A stretch of 64,000 bases of DNA from Beverwykella pulmonaria (lineage: Eukaryota > Ascomycota > Dothideomycetes > Pleosporales > Melanommataceae). The notes under the pieces are model-generated. The model did no database searches, was not told the DNA's origin, and saw only the letters and a list, made by a program, of their open reading frames with translations. Position numbers and translations under genes: made by a program. Numbering within the stretch: position 1 is the stretch's first letter; the number at the start of each line of letters is the position of its first letter. The stretch is taken from the NCBI GenBank assembly GCA_001599595.1, contig BCHH01000012.1, positions 127,543 through 191,542 of the forward strand. The letters run 5' to 3'. Of this stretch, positions 1-11,360 are shown piece after piece.

Positions 1-302
1 AATGGTTTCCCTATCCTGAAGATTTCCCTTCTGGGAGAAACACGCGAAGGCAAATATTATTGGTGACAGGTATGGTTTCTCAGCAGTCGTGATTTTCGTC
101 CGTCGGAGCAGTGTTTGTGGAAACAGAATTTGTATCACGTAGTAGGTTTGGGAGTATATGAATATTAGGTGCCTCCACGAGCAAATGTATTTTACTGTCA
201 TCCAGCTAACTCAGTTCATCATTCGGTACCCCTTGGTGTTTCTCACTTCAGGTATTTCCTACTACCTATCATTTCATTAAACTCAAATTCTCCCTCATCG
301 AT
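1..302. other. Upstream region of the AIF-like gene
   Basis: I see no supported gene here. It precedes the start codon at 303 and presumably holds the promoter and 5' UTR of the downstream flavoprotein. A short overlapping ORF begins at 169 but continues out of frame into that gene and has no coding character of its own. Confidence 0.4.
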
Positions 303-1562
303 ATGTCAGAGCAACGCAACATCGTCATTCTCGGGGCCTCGTTTGGTGGCCTCCCAACCACACACTACATCTTGCGACACATCCTGCCCGCTCTCAAAGC
401 TAAGAGAGATGCCAAATACCACGTCTACGTCCTCAACCGCTCTTCCGACTGGTACTTCCGCATCGCATCCCCGCGAGCCGGTGCGTCGATAGGCAAGATG
501 CCAAAAGAGAAACTATTCTATGACCTCCCAACAATCTTCAAGCAATACTCCACGGACGACTTGACATTCATCCAAGCAACCGTCACGGGTCTGAATACCG
601 CGGCGCGCACGGTGTCCTACACAAGGAGTGAGTACCTTGAGCAAGAAAGCCTCTCATACCATGCCTTGATTGTTGCAACGGGCAGCAGGACCCACGACCC
701 GGTATACTCCATGCACACCAACACCGAAGCCACAATGAATGCTATCAAGACTATGAACCGCCAAGTCTCCACCGCAAAAGAAATCATCATAGTTGGCGGT
801 GGCGCAACAGGTGTTGAAAGCGCAGGAGAGATCGGTGAATTAGTGAACGGAAAGCCAGGCTGGTTCAGCAAGCCCGTGCCCAAAACCCACATCACCGTCA
901 TCACCGCTGCTTCCCGACTATTGCCAGAGCTCCGCCCCGCCATCGGCAAGACCGCGGAGGAAAAGCTGAAGAACTTGGGCGTGGACGTACTGTATAATAC
1001 CCGCGTAGCCGACATCTCGACGGCAGAGGGTGGCCGCACAACCGTGACGCTCGCCAAAGGCGATAAGCTAGAAGCAGACCTGTATATCCCGGCCCACGGC
1101 ATCCTACCGAACTCCTCATTCCTCCCGCCGGCTCTACTCAACGACCGAGGCTACCTCGTCACTAACCCCAAGACCCTCCGCGTCGACGCTGCCGGCTCAC
1201 GCGTCTACGCCGTGGGCGACATTGCTTCTTTCTCTAACAACACTGCCATACAGATCACCGACAGTCTCCCCACTCTCCTCATCAATCTCAAGAGGGACCT
1301 TGTTTCCTATGACCCAGCCTTCCCGGACCATAAACCAAAAGGAAAAGATAGAGAGTTCAAGCCCATGACAAAGGAGATGCTGACGGTGCCGGTGGGGAGC
1401 GCAGGAGGTGTTGGAGTTATATTTGGCTGGAGAGTGCCGAACTGGTTTGTTTGGTTGGTGAAGAGTAGGGATTATTTGACAGGATTTTTGGTGCTGGGGT
1501 ACCTGAGTGGGAAGATGGTGAAGAAGGAGTATAAGTGGAGTAAGGAGGAGGCTGCTATTTGA
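303..1562 (+). CDS. AIF2/FSP1-like FAD-dependent NAD(P)H oxidoreductase
   Basis: Single-exon 419-aa flavoprotein of the pyridine nucleotide-disulfide oxidoreductase class, closest in layout to AMID/AIFM2 (FSP1). An N-terminal Rossmann segment (VILGASFGG, about residues 8-16) should bind FAD. A second dinucleotide fold, IIIVGGGATGVE (about 160-171), should bind NAD(P)H. The motif VYAVGDIASF near residue 303 is the usual second FAD contact. No redox-active CxxC pair is visible, as expected for this subfamily, which passes electrons from NAD(P)H to quinone-type acceptors. The C-terminus is aromatic and hydrophobic (about 378-405), compatible with membrane association. Residue 2 is Ser, so the N-myristoylation signal of animal FSP1 is absent. 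The start at 303 is the first ATG in frame and the FAD motif follows at once. Family is confident; the exact acceptor and location are inferred. Confidence 0.9.
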   Translation: MSEQRNIVILGASFGGLPTTHYILRHILPALKAKRDAKYHVYVLNRSSDWYFRIASPRAGASIGKMPKEKLFYDLPTIFKQYSTDDLTFIQATVTGLNTAARTVSYTRSEYLEQESLSYHALIVATGSRTHDPVYSMHTNTEATMNAIKTMNRQVSTAKEIIIVGGGATGVESAGEIGELVNGKPGWFSKPVPKTHITVITAASRLLPELRPAIGKTAEEKLKNLGVDVLYNTRVADISTAEGGRTTVTLAKGDKLEADLYIPAHGILPNSSFLPPALLNDRGYLVTNPKTLRVDAAGSRVYAVGDIASFSNNTAIQITDSLPTLLINLKRDLVSYDPAFPDHKPKGKDREFKPMTKEMLTVPVGSAGGVGVIFGWRVPNWFVWLVKSRDYLTGFLVLGYLSGKMVKKEYKWSKEEAAI

Positions 1563-2100
1563 GGCTTTGATAGTGGAGGGGATGGGGAGGTTGTAGAGTG
1601 CCAATTTTGTGCACTCCGAAGCGAGTTGGGCGTTCCAGCGGATAGAGAGCACTTTAAGTTTCCATAACGGTTTATGTCTTCATATGCAGTGTATACGGCT
1701 GTTTCCATTGACCATGCTGAGCTGCCAAGGAGGAATAAATTCGCCGTGCGCGCCCCGTTCAAACCATGGGGTAATTAAATATCGTGAAGTAGTACAGAAA
1801 TCAGCATCAACTCATAAGATCAATCGTAAATGGGTTTGAAGCCAATTTATGATTCACCGGTTCCAATGGACATCAGCTCACTAGCGTGGGGCTAACGACT
1901 AATTCTACATTTGCGCCTCGCTCGCTGCGTTCTCAGCTTTGTCTTCAGCGGCTACCGCTTCGCCTTCGGACAAGGTGAAAGCTCCACATTTGATACCGGT
2001 TGCGAAGGCCTGTTCGACAGTGCCCAGAGTAATTTCTATCAAAGTGTGTGCAACGCACAGGCGAGACGTACTGCTGTAGCACTTTGGTAGCGCCGCCACC

Positions 2101-3236
2101 ATGGACGCTAAAGCTACCGCAGCGCGCGCATATATTTGCTCGCTGAAACGCATGCCCGAGTAAGTATTTAGCATAATTCAATGATATATGTTTGCTGATC
2201 GTATACAGGACCCGTGGCATGCTCACTCGGACGGAGAAGCGGTACGAGTTAGCTGCTGCCTTGTGGGTAAGGATGGTTGCTAATTTACTCTGTTAGAACA
2301 AACACCATGATGGCTAGAAACGCAAAATTTCTGAAAGAGGAAGAGACTGCTGCAGCAGCGGAAAAGTAGGTTTGGATTCTGAACATGGGCACAATCGGAG
2401 GCTGACTCTTTGGTAGGCATTACAAAGACGCCATTGATGCCTCTTCCAAAGCCCAATCCCTCGCTCTGGCGAAAACTTTACAAAGCAAGCTGCCCCGCGA
2501 GCTCCGCGATCAAATATACGCCTTCTACCTCCGCACCAACCCCATAGATTGGTATCGCGTGCTCTACAACACATACTGGAACACCGCCTCATTCCGTACC
2601 TGGCAGTATCTCCCTCACTTCATCCTCCCCGAGTACTCTGGCCTATCCGCCGCCCGCGAGGTTGGTGAAGTGGCATACCGGATTGGCAAGTTCGTGCTGT
2701 ACGAGTACGTGGGCGCACTGCAACTACACCACTTTCTAACGCATGACCATCTGAGACTGGAGCTCTCGCCAGGGAATTGGATCAGATACCTGAAGTTACT
2801 CATCGATGCGGAGGACATGAAGGACAGGGAGAGTGAGCACGGCGAGGCAATCGGAGCAAGACTGGAGCGTGTTCAGGAGAACCTTATCTCTCTACTCAAT
2901 CTCCGTCTAAAACACAGCTTCAACTTCCGACTCAAATTCTGCGGTCGAACATCCGCTATCATCGTTCTACAAATCCTACACATGTTCTTCCCTGTCTACA
3001 TCCATCTTAAGGAGCGTGGCGCAAATATAACGGTCCAATATAGACGCAGAGTGGACCGGAGATCGGATAGGCCGCTGATAGACTTGACGGGATTTTGTGA
3101 TTTGCCGATGAGGGAGTGGCGGGGAAGGTTGCTGGAGTTATGTAGGAATGAGGGGCCGCTTACTACGAGGGAGCATAGTTGGGCGGAGAAGGAGTATGTG
3201 GAGGGTGATGAGGTAGAGGAGATAAACGAGGAATGA
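2101..3236 (+). CDS. Fungal protein of unknown function with LPxELRxxIY motif
   Basis: Four-exon model, join(2101..2159, 2209..2241, 2297..2365, 2417..3236), giving 326 aa. The start lies in a strong context (GCCGCCACCATGG). All joins keep phase: a 33-nt second exon using the donor GTACGA at 2242 is needed, because the more obvious donor at 2271 brings a stop. The middle holds KLPRELRDQIYAFYL, which resembles the opening helix of F-box-like or related fungal domain proteins that begin LPxELRxxIY. The rest is a mixed helical protein with an acidic tail. There is no signal peptide and no enzyme motif. I do not recognise a specific function. Such proteins are common as expanded, poorly characterised families in Dothideomycetes (general knowledge). 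A shorter form starting at the ATG at 2307 is possible. Confidence 0.7.
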
Positions 3237-6098
3237 ACAGTGGGTTCGGTTGGGCGTAGAGCGGTGATGGGAGTTTATAATTGTACGTAACAGAAGATTT
3301 TCTGACAGGGAACATGGATAACTCTCAGCCCTCTAAGTCCAAATATACCTACAAGCACGAGTTCTATCTAGCTTCGCCCTGCGAGGACAAGGAGAATCAA
3401 TAGACGGCATGTTAGACAAGCAAAAGACATGGGTTCCGGGAGCAGCAGAAACAGAAATGTTGGGGACGGTGTCACATTGGATGACTAGGGGGATGGCCGC
3501 ACGTATGTTGGCCTAGGCCCTGGGTCGGAAGAAGAACAAATTTCCGTGGTCGGTCGCGTGCTACCTGCGCTGAGTCAATGTATCTTGAGCCGTCTGCAGA
3601 ACATATCCACACCCTCTGCCCCCCTTCAGCTCGTCTTCTTTATTATGTTCCTGAAATTAGGGACCTCTTGCACATCGTTCTCCCATTTCTCTTCCTTCTA
3701 CTTCTCCTTCTTTGCCTTCCTCCTCTTCCTCGCAACCCGCTCTTTCGACGCCTCGCCACATTTACCCATGTGGCTTGGATGGTCAGTAAGTAGGTGGTTC
3801 GTAGCAAGCAAAAGATGATGGCGAATTTGTAGTACGTCCCAAAGCCTACGGAGCTCCCGACGATGACCTCGCGATAAAGCTTGGGTGTGGCCATATTCCC
3901 ATCCGATATATTGGGTCTTGAAGATCTTGAGATCTTGGTTAGCTTTAACTTTTCGTCGATATATTATTCCATAGTGTGCCTCTCTTCGTTGTGAGGAACA
4001 GAACTTTGCGCTGCCAGATGGCATTGAAGGATCCTCACAGATGCTTTGATAACGAACAAATTGAAAGCAAATGTGGGTGACAGACCTGGAAAAGCACGTA
4101 GGCGAGTGCTGACACTCTTACCTGCATTCTTAATGATGTATGGCCCTAGGTTCGTTGAGAGAATGCTTGTGTAGATAAGACCTTCGTGAATTGAAGAGTA
4201 GATAACATATACAACGTCCTAGGAGACATTGACTGCAAAAAAAAAAAAAAAAAAGTTTCAAATAGCGAATACTGTTCACACTGCAATACGTTTCAGTGAT
4301 GTCGAATCAGATGCAACATTAAGCTGTTGACTTTTGCTGTACCGAGTTTCTGACATCCCGACAGCAGACTCGAGTGGACTCAGGCGGGTTTTCTGCCTCT
4401 GCTAGGAAATAATAGAAATTGATGGTAGATGATCTACATAAGTGAGGAGCTGGAAAGTTAGGTTCGGCCAAGTAGCTACCCATGAGGGGGGCCAACAGCA
4501 GAGGCAGGCCTTTTTGCAAAGACAAAAGGAATATGTTTCGAACTGAGACTAGACGTCTGGGAGTTACGCGCGAACGAGAAGGCATGTTTGTAAAAACTTC
4601 GTGATAATTCCTTCTGATTGTGGCGAAACATGAGTTAGATGCAGTCCTTTGCAATTGCGGGATACTGGCGGAGGCGCATGATGTGTTGAGCCACAGTTTG
4701 GTCACCATGCTCAGCGATCGACTGCAATCCATCCTGCAGATCCAGATGGCGGCGGTGATGCAATCATCCAGGGCCAAAAATAGGCTTGCGTTCCAATCCG
4801 TGGCTGAGACATGGTCTCAGCGACTCGATCTCCGGACCTGTCATGCTGTACCTCGGGATTCTGTGGTGACAGCGCCTTCGTCCATCTTCTGCACTGTACA
4901 CTTTCATGTTCCCGTGGCCGCAGTTGTACTATCTGATGGGTTAGTAGCTAGCACAGACCCTGGTGGCGAGAGGTTCGCATCCATTAGCTTATTAAATCTG
5001 GGGCCAGAGTAGGGTCAATACTTTTCGTATCTGACAGTTACACAGCAGCCTCCCCAGGAAGGAGGTTGATAATTTGAGCCTCCAGCCAAGGGCGTTTGCG
5101 GGAATCTATTGCAGTGGATATACTAGCCGCGCCGGAGTAGCACTCCAGATGCAATGTTGATGAGACGCCGGGTAATTTTCAACCGCCCACAGACTCGGAT
5201 ACTCGACTTTACCCAAGATGCTCGCTATATAACAGACGGAATATGCATCAGATGGAGACAACAACAACAATGAAAATGGTGCTCTGAAAAGTGTGGGGAA
5301 TGAGGCTGCCGTATTCGGAGAACGATTATCTTTGGCCAGCGTCTGACACTAGCTCCTAACATTGGAAGAAAGCGTATCCATCAGGACGCAGTGGAGGCTG
5401 ACTATGACGGGTGTTTTTTTTTTGTTTCCGCGCGGCTGCTAGCGGCAGTGACTTCAACCTTTGCAAAGCCGCAGAGGGTGGGCTGCAGCTGGGTCGCTGG
5501 CGGCATTTGCCAGTGGTCTTGGTTTATTCGCTGTGGGACTAGGACTGGCAATTTCCCATTGGGACGCCCTAAAAAAAGTGTTGCGATGAGAGGAGAGCTT
5601 GGCGGTGGTGTTTGGGCAGCTCAGCGGCGCTGCGCAAGAATGATTCGGCACTTCGACGGTGATTGCGGCGCCACGCCTGCGTACAGGCCATGCATCAGAG
5701 GCCAGCAAACCGACCATTCATCGCTCCGTGCGCTCAGATAGCCAGGATCCTGCAGAGCGCGCATCTCATTGGCTCTCCCCGGCAAATGGGCCCAGCCGTT
5801 TTGTTCCCAGTTGCTGCTAGCTGCACTTCCTGAAACGCGACAGCTCCTGGCAGCCCGAGAGGGGGTGGTAGAAGACTATTTCATCCCACAGCCCCCCAGA
5901 CGCTGCCGTCGAGAAGAGTCTCATACCACATACAACCCGTGGAACCGCCCTTCCTACCCAGAGAGCAGCACCAGGCACAACTACCAAGATCCTCGCAGGC
6001 ATGAACTAGCCGAGCCTGACTGTCATCGCCTCGCTCAACAATCCCCAAGTCGTCTCGCGGTGCGCTAGAGCGTGAGCTATTGTTGCCTATCGCCCACC
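3237..6098. other. Gene-poor 2.9-kb stretch
   Basis: No ORF here shows motifs, sensible splice partners or convincing codon structure. It contains an 18-nt A tract at 4237-4254. A 152-codon minus-strand ORF (4319-4777) has weak protein-like character but no recognisable domain. The last part, after about 5760, is likely promoter and 5' UTR of the Ser-rich protein gene. Confidence 0.4.
4237..4254. repeat. A18 homopolymer tract
   Basis: Eighteen consecutive A on the plus strand. No coding element lies directly upstream to make it a retroposon tail, so I treat it as a simple repeat. Confidence 0.9.
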
Positions 6099-8022
6099 AT
6101 GAAGCGAAAGTTCTCCTTCAGTCTTCCGCCGCTGGTCAGTGGCCCTCTCACTATCACGCATACATCTGTGCTCTAGTACTCTCGCTAACATAGCGCAGAA
6201 GATGCCCTCCAAAACGGGAGCCGACCCCATCAAGTCCCCGTCTGAACCGACCCCCTCACACGCGCCCTCCTCCTCGCACCGCAGACACAACTCCAAAGAC
6301 AGCATCACAATGCTCAATTCGCCCTACATCAGCCGTCGCCCGCTTACTCCGAGGACTGAGCAAGAGCTGCGCTCTGCCTGCGCCCTCATACTGCAGAACT
6401 TCAAGCCCTCCGACCATGACATGCCTGATTATGCTAAGCCGAGACTGGATACGAATGGCATGATGAGGAACCACCAAGGGAGGGGAACTGCCAAGGTCCA
6501 CCGGCCCACGGGAGCTCCAGCAGAACCAACAAGTACACATGGCGCAAGGAAGCATAGCCATACCGGCATGAAAGAAGACCCTGCCCTTCCCATGCGGGCG
6601 AACACCGGCCGTCGCAGGACAGAGCACTCAGAAGCTACATACAAAGGGCAGGGGCCCACGATGAGCACGAAACCACCGCCCTTCATCATTCCGAGTGCCA
6701 CGGCCATTCGCGACGAGATGGATGCTGAGGATACAACAAGCCCCAATTCCCCGCTCACAAGCTCAACAGAGAGCCATCTGAATAATGGCTCCACTGCACC
6801 CACCTCCGCTGCGTTCACGTCCGGAAGGAGTTCAAAGAGAGCCTCGCGTCATTTTGATAGTGCAGCAGCCGTTGCCGATGCGCAGGCTGCTGAGTGGATG
6901 CGCTATGAGGCAGAGAAGAGACGGCACAATATTGCATCGCAGCCGCACCCTGATGTTCCACCACTAGGTCCACCCCCGACTCGCTCCAGGAGCATCAGAT
7001 CCGACATTAAAGGGTACATATTCTCCGGGTCAACCAACTTGAGCAGGTCCACGAGCAAGCAACTGAGCAGGAGAGAGTCCCACGAGACCTTGGTCAGCCA
7101 GTCATCGTCATCGAAGGAGCCGACGCGGAGCGGATCATCTCAGGGATGGCGGAGTTGGGGCTTGCAGCGCAGGCTGAGCTCCAGAAGTAACAGCAGGCCT
7201 GGGACATCGAAAGGACGCATTGAGGGCCCGGGGCAAGATAAGAAGCCGGATCTCAACCTCAACAGGGAATTGCCGCCGTTACCGAGCCTGGATTCATGGA
7301 AGCAGCCAGAGGAGCCGAGGCAAAGGGACAATCGCAAGTCACAGATACAGGGTGCGCACATCGCAACTCTCATGCGCCCACAAGACCAGCAGCAACAAGA
7401 GTACGCCGCAGCGGTCCGCAAACACCACCGCAGGAGTGGATCCGACACCTTGGCCATGCGATACACAAACTCGACGTATACTCAACCTGTTACGCAAATT
7501 GCTCGGACTGCCTCTCATCGGAAGCCTCAGCTAGTGTTGACACCGAAGCGGACAACATCAGCAGCTGCAACTGCAACAGCCCCGGTATTGAATACCTCCA
7601 TGGACTTTGACCAGATGATGTCTGCTATGGACTCGTCCAAGAACTTCAATGATGAACTCGCCCTAGGAGTGCACGGTCACAGTCCCGGGCACAGTGCAAG
7701 CCTAGATCTGTATACGCCAAGCATGAGCACGAAGATGAGCAGTGATCAGGGCCGCTTAGAGGTGCCCACGAATTTCTCGAGGAAGATTTCTATGGACATA
7801 TCGAGCAGCCAGCGTGATGATGCAGCGTATCCAAATATGGTGCAAATCGAACCAAGCACACCAAAGACTTCGCAAAAGTCGAAACTTAGAAAGGTGTTCA
7901 GCGCGTGGATGCTCAAGAAAGAGAAGAAGGATAACTGGATGGTCCAGTTTGAGAAGAATGGAATCAAGGGCGGCGTCATGATACAGGACGAGGCGGCCCT
8001 ACCTCCAGTTGTGAGATACTGA
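6099..8022 (+). CDS. Long Ser/Thr/Pro-rich, probably disordered protein
   Basis: Two exons, join(6099..6134, 6199..8022), 619 aa. The start is in a CACCATG context and encodes the short leader MKRKFSFSLPPL before a 64-nt phase-0 intron. Starting at the exon-2 ATG (6202) is the alternative. Composition is dominated by Ser, Thr, Pro, Arg, Gln and His. There are several RRxS-like and SP sites typical of phosphorylated scaffold proteins, a short ordered patch around residues 50-75 (TEQELRSACALILQNFKPSD), and a conserved-looking basic C-terminus (KSKLRKVFSAWMLKKEKKDN, about 565-585). No membrane segment or enzyme motif is seen. I do not recognise the function; a cortical or signalling scaffold is only a guess from composition. 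Confidence 0.75.
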
Positions 8023-8943
8023 TACCTCTCTTTTGGATTCCCTATGTCAGGTGTACAAATCTTGGGTTAGCCGACTACCTGCCCATATTTTCCTTGCTCT
8101 TTTGAAATGAATTGACGGAAACTTGGTAATTGGCTAACGTGAGATGCGTAACGACGTTTTGTTTTTTGCAGCGGGTCCTGGTGGTCTCTTCGCACGCATC
8201 CCACTATACACACATACCCTTTTCATTCTTTTCCTTTGTACATATGGAGAAAACAGTACTTAGTAGATAAATTTCTAATCCGGGTCGCGTGCGACCTGAT
8301 TGTTCGCGTCAGTTTCCGATTCCGTCTTCGATTGATGCTGTAGGTGTGAGGGATTTCAGGCGATTTGTGTGCTTTATGCCTTATGCAAACGCCTTTATGC
8401 CTGTCGCTCTCCCGTGCGTTTTAGTTTCGCGTGTACAACTGACAGCCGGATCTGCCGATCGGGGGGAAGGGAAATGTTTGCCGTGGATCATGGGCCGGGA
8501 AGGGCGTTGTTGGCCGTTTCATGAATGTGGATCGAATGTTTGCCGGTCGGCACATTACACGGTCAGGTGCTAGCGTGTTTGTGGTGCAACACGTCCAGTA
8601 CTCGACAACCAAACACCTCTTCACCTCAATGCCATATAATCATCGCCATCATGATCTCGATCATAAATGTGTTCCTAAATACCGCTGCATGGCCAGCACT
8701 ACCAGCACGCGATGGGGATGCTAACTTGGCTTCTATTTCTGCACTGTCTTTTAGTTCCATGTCTCTCACAGACTATTCATCTCGACGCTAAATTAGCACG
8801 CGGACCGTAGTCTCCAAGCTGGGCTGGGCTGTGGCAGTCACCTCGAGGACGACTGGGTAACACCGCCACGGGAGGATCTAGCCTACCTCGTTGGCCACGC
8901 TCTGTGGCTCTCACTAGCTACCACCTGGAGGTTCCTTGACCCT
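8023..8943. other. Intergenic region downstream of the Ser-rich gene
   Basis: Likely 3' UTR of the upstream gene followed by sequence with no supportable gene. Short overlapping ORFs at 8289-8791 lack coding character. Confidence 0.35.
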
Positions 8944-9020
8944 ATGCTGTTGAAGCCAGGTACATGTCCTCGATTCAACTCAAATGCTCATCCTCATATA
9001 TATACGCTCATTGCACAAGG

Positions 9021-9641
9021 TGCAAGGTTATTCAGTACACGTTCGAGTGTGGACACCTCAGGCTATGCAAGTTGTGATGTCGCGGCAAGTCCTATGAAGA
9101 GAAACGGAACGGAAAGAAAGCCGCATGCTGAGCTGAAGCCTATCTCGTCACCAAGCTCCGGTTCGGTTGCGGCAAGTGCCAACAGCATGGTTTGGGAAGG
9201 CTTGGAAAGAGAAGATGGAGAGAGCAAACACGTTTCTTGCCCGCCTAACCAGAAAAAGGCCTACTAAGTTCACATGAATTATCGGCGAAGATCAAGAACA
9301 TGGAACACGAGCATACTCAAGGTGCGCGGAGAAATCGACAGATCTTCCCGCCTCCGATCGAGCGAGTCAAGATGGGCACAAAAATCGTACGAGAGACAAA
9401 GTTGAGTAGTGAGGCTCGACCAGAAGATGGCGTATCGGAAGATAAGGAGGATGAAACTGAAGCTAATGATGAAGCTAACAACGATAAGCGTAGCACTGAC
9501 CCATTCCATCGTATCCCAATGGACTATGTACACGCGCTAGTCAACGTCGACAAAAGCTGTGCTGCCGAGTATCTTGCCCAAGAAGAAACGGAGATACCTG
9601 AAGGCGGCTACATCGAGGTTGTTCCCGATTCCAATGCTTGA
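9021..9641 (+). pseudogene. Decayed gene with three in-frame stops of C-to-T type
   Basis: One reading frame from 9021 to 9641 stays protein-like across three stop codons and ends in an intact 113-codon ORF (9300-9641). The stops are TGA at 9075, TGA at 9132 and TAA at 9246. Each becomes a sense codon (CGA, CGA, CAA) by one T-to-C change. That is the pattern expected from C-to-T mutation such as repeat-induced point mutation. The upstream part carries Cys/His pairs (for example CGH near 9051 and CGKC near 9171). The downstream part is acidic and ends with a DYVHAL-type motif. The start and first exon are unclear; an ATG at 8944 lies in another frame and could join only by splicing. I cannot assign a function. 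Alternatively only the 9300-9641 ORF is a small real gene. Confidence 0.5.
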
Positions 9642-9932
9642 GGCTGAAGTGGATACTGTACATATGATGACTAGATCAGCAATAGTGAAGACTGGAATAG
9701 AAAAAGCAATGGAATTAGCAGTAACCACACCTCTGGTATGATGGCTTGGGGTCCTGATGTGAAATAAAAACATGCACGACTGTTAAGTTGCTAATTTTTG
9801 ACAGCCTTCTAGGAAGTTGTGTATGCCGACGGCCCAGCGTACTAATCACCAAGCCCGTCGTCTCTTGGAGAAGTTCAACATCTCCCAGCCCCAGGGTACA
9901 CTGCCATCTCACAGAAGTCCTGAGCATCCCCA

Positions 9933-10427
9933 GTGCAAGACTCCCTGACATTCACTAAGAGTCTGCTCCACGTCACTTTCCAAGGTCTTGCTATATGTAA
10001 CGACAGCAACAATGACAAACAGGGATTGAACGGCTATAAAACCTCGACTAACATCCTGCTAGAGCCAAGGCTAGTCTTAGCACTGGCATTATTGATGAAT
10101 TCAAAAGATCGGCGGCGATACTCCTTCCCACAAGACAGATATCGCCGCCACGGACAACCTCTCCTTGCCGGATTCTTATCCCCATTCCGTGATCAAACCC
10201 TCACACTACATCTGGACAGACGGAGCATGTGATTCTTCGGCCCCTTCCAGCGACATCAGAGTGTGGCCAATCCCAGTGAGGCCACAGAGCCGCCAACTCT
10301 CTCCGTCAACGTCCCAGATCCCTCAAAGCTTTGCTGGCCACTCTCCCAATTCGGCAAGCAGTGCCTTCAGATCCTGAGTCCAAAGAAAGACGACCCACAC
10401 AAATTCTACACTTACTGGCTCCAGGAC
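9933..10427 (+). pseudogene. Probable coding remnant with one in-frame TGA
   Basis: Frame 9933-10427 is open except for a TGA at 10230-10232 and reads as plausible protein, ending at a TAG at 10425-10427 after an aromatic/Lys-rich segment (KFYTYWLQDCGK). The first part, to about 10230, is less convincing. A second frame (10165-10377) is also open there, so a frameshift or a lost intron is possible. There is no recognisable domain. I read it as a decayed gene next to the pseudogene at 9021-9641, not as a functional product. Confidence 0.3.
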
Positions 10428-11360
10428 TGCGGAAAATAGATCATGCCATACGAGAGCGCTAATGGTAGATAGATTTAGTTTCCCGGGCCGCTTAGGAATA
10501 CGAAGATGATAGCCGAGACAGGAGAATGTGAGCTAGACGGCTTCGACGAATCAATCATTGCATCGCTCCAGTGTAGTGAAGTAGAACTAGATGGGTGGGG
10601 CCAAGTGGGCCGAATGCGTAGTTAGTCCCTCTGCCGTTTGCGATTTGGAGTCTGGCGTTTCCGGGTTTTGATCGGTATGGCTGGGAAATGACGCCGTCTT
10701 TGACGGCACTTGCTCCTCTTGATGCGTGGGACCTACCGAGCCTCTCGCAGCTACGATCGGAGAGCGCAAAACAAGGTCCAAGACAATCCTCTAGACCTCT
10801 GACTGGTATTTTGCCAGCGAGCAAAACGGTGGCCCGGGACTGGAAGTAGACTCTCTTCGGGGCATGCACTTACAATTCCGTGGCCTTCTTTCCCGATTTT
10901 CACTTGCCAATATATAGTACAGCGCTAGTTTTCTGAGGTCTGATTAACAAACAGAACATTCTAGAGTGGAACTCGTGCTCAAGTGATGCATGAGTGTGTT
11001 ATATTCTTTCTCGATTGTTCGTACCGATACTAGCTCACCAATAGAGAACGGCTACGCCTATTTGCGCCGATCATAAAGCCCTTGGTTTACACTTCTATGA
11101 TGCCATTCCATTCCATACCATGTCGCCACGAACGCCAATCCCAATGTTTCCACACAGGACTCTCAATCCTAGACCATTCCGCTCCACTGCAGGCGACGTG
11201 AGGCCAAGCGAGGCCAAGCTAAGCCAGTCTACATCCTCTCATTTCCATTTCGAAAATGACATGTTACGAGCCATCTCGTGAAGGTGCTCCGTAAACAAAG
11301 TCCTAGTCGGACAAAATTAGCAAAACAGCGTGGGCTGTGTGACGTCACGTCACCACGGCA
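10428..11360. other. Intergenic region before CSN6
   Basis: No supported gene. The part next to 11361 should hold the 3' UTR of the minus-strand CSN6 gene. Confidence 0.35.

Noticed and set aside
617..1141. 174-codon ORF antisense to the AIF-like gene
   Set aside because: Lies wholly within a gene with strong Rossmann motifs on the other strand.
4237..4254. A18 tract as a possible retroposon tail
   Set aside because: No upstream reverse-transcribed gene and no flanking direct repeats were seen.
4319..4777. 152-codon minus-strand ORF that might be the C-terminus of a Zn2Cys6 regulator
   Set aside because: No DNA-binding domain, no splice partner and no clear family motif; similarity is only in general Ser/Cys-rich helical character.
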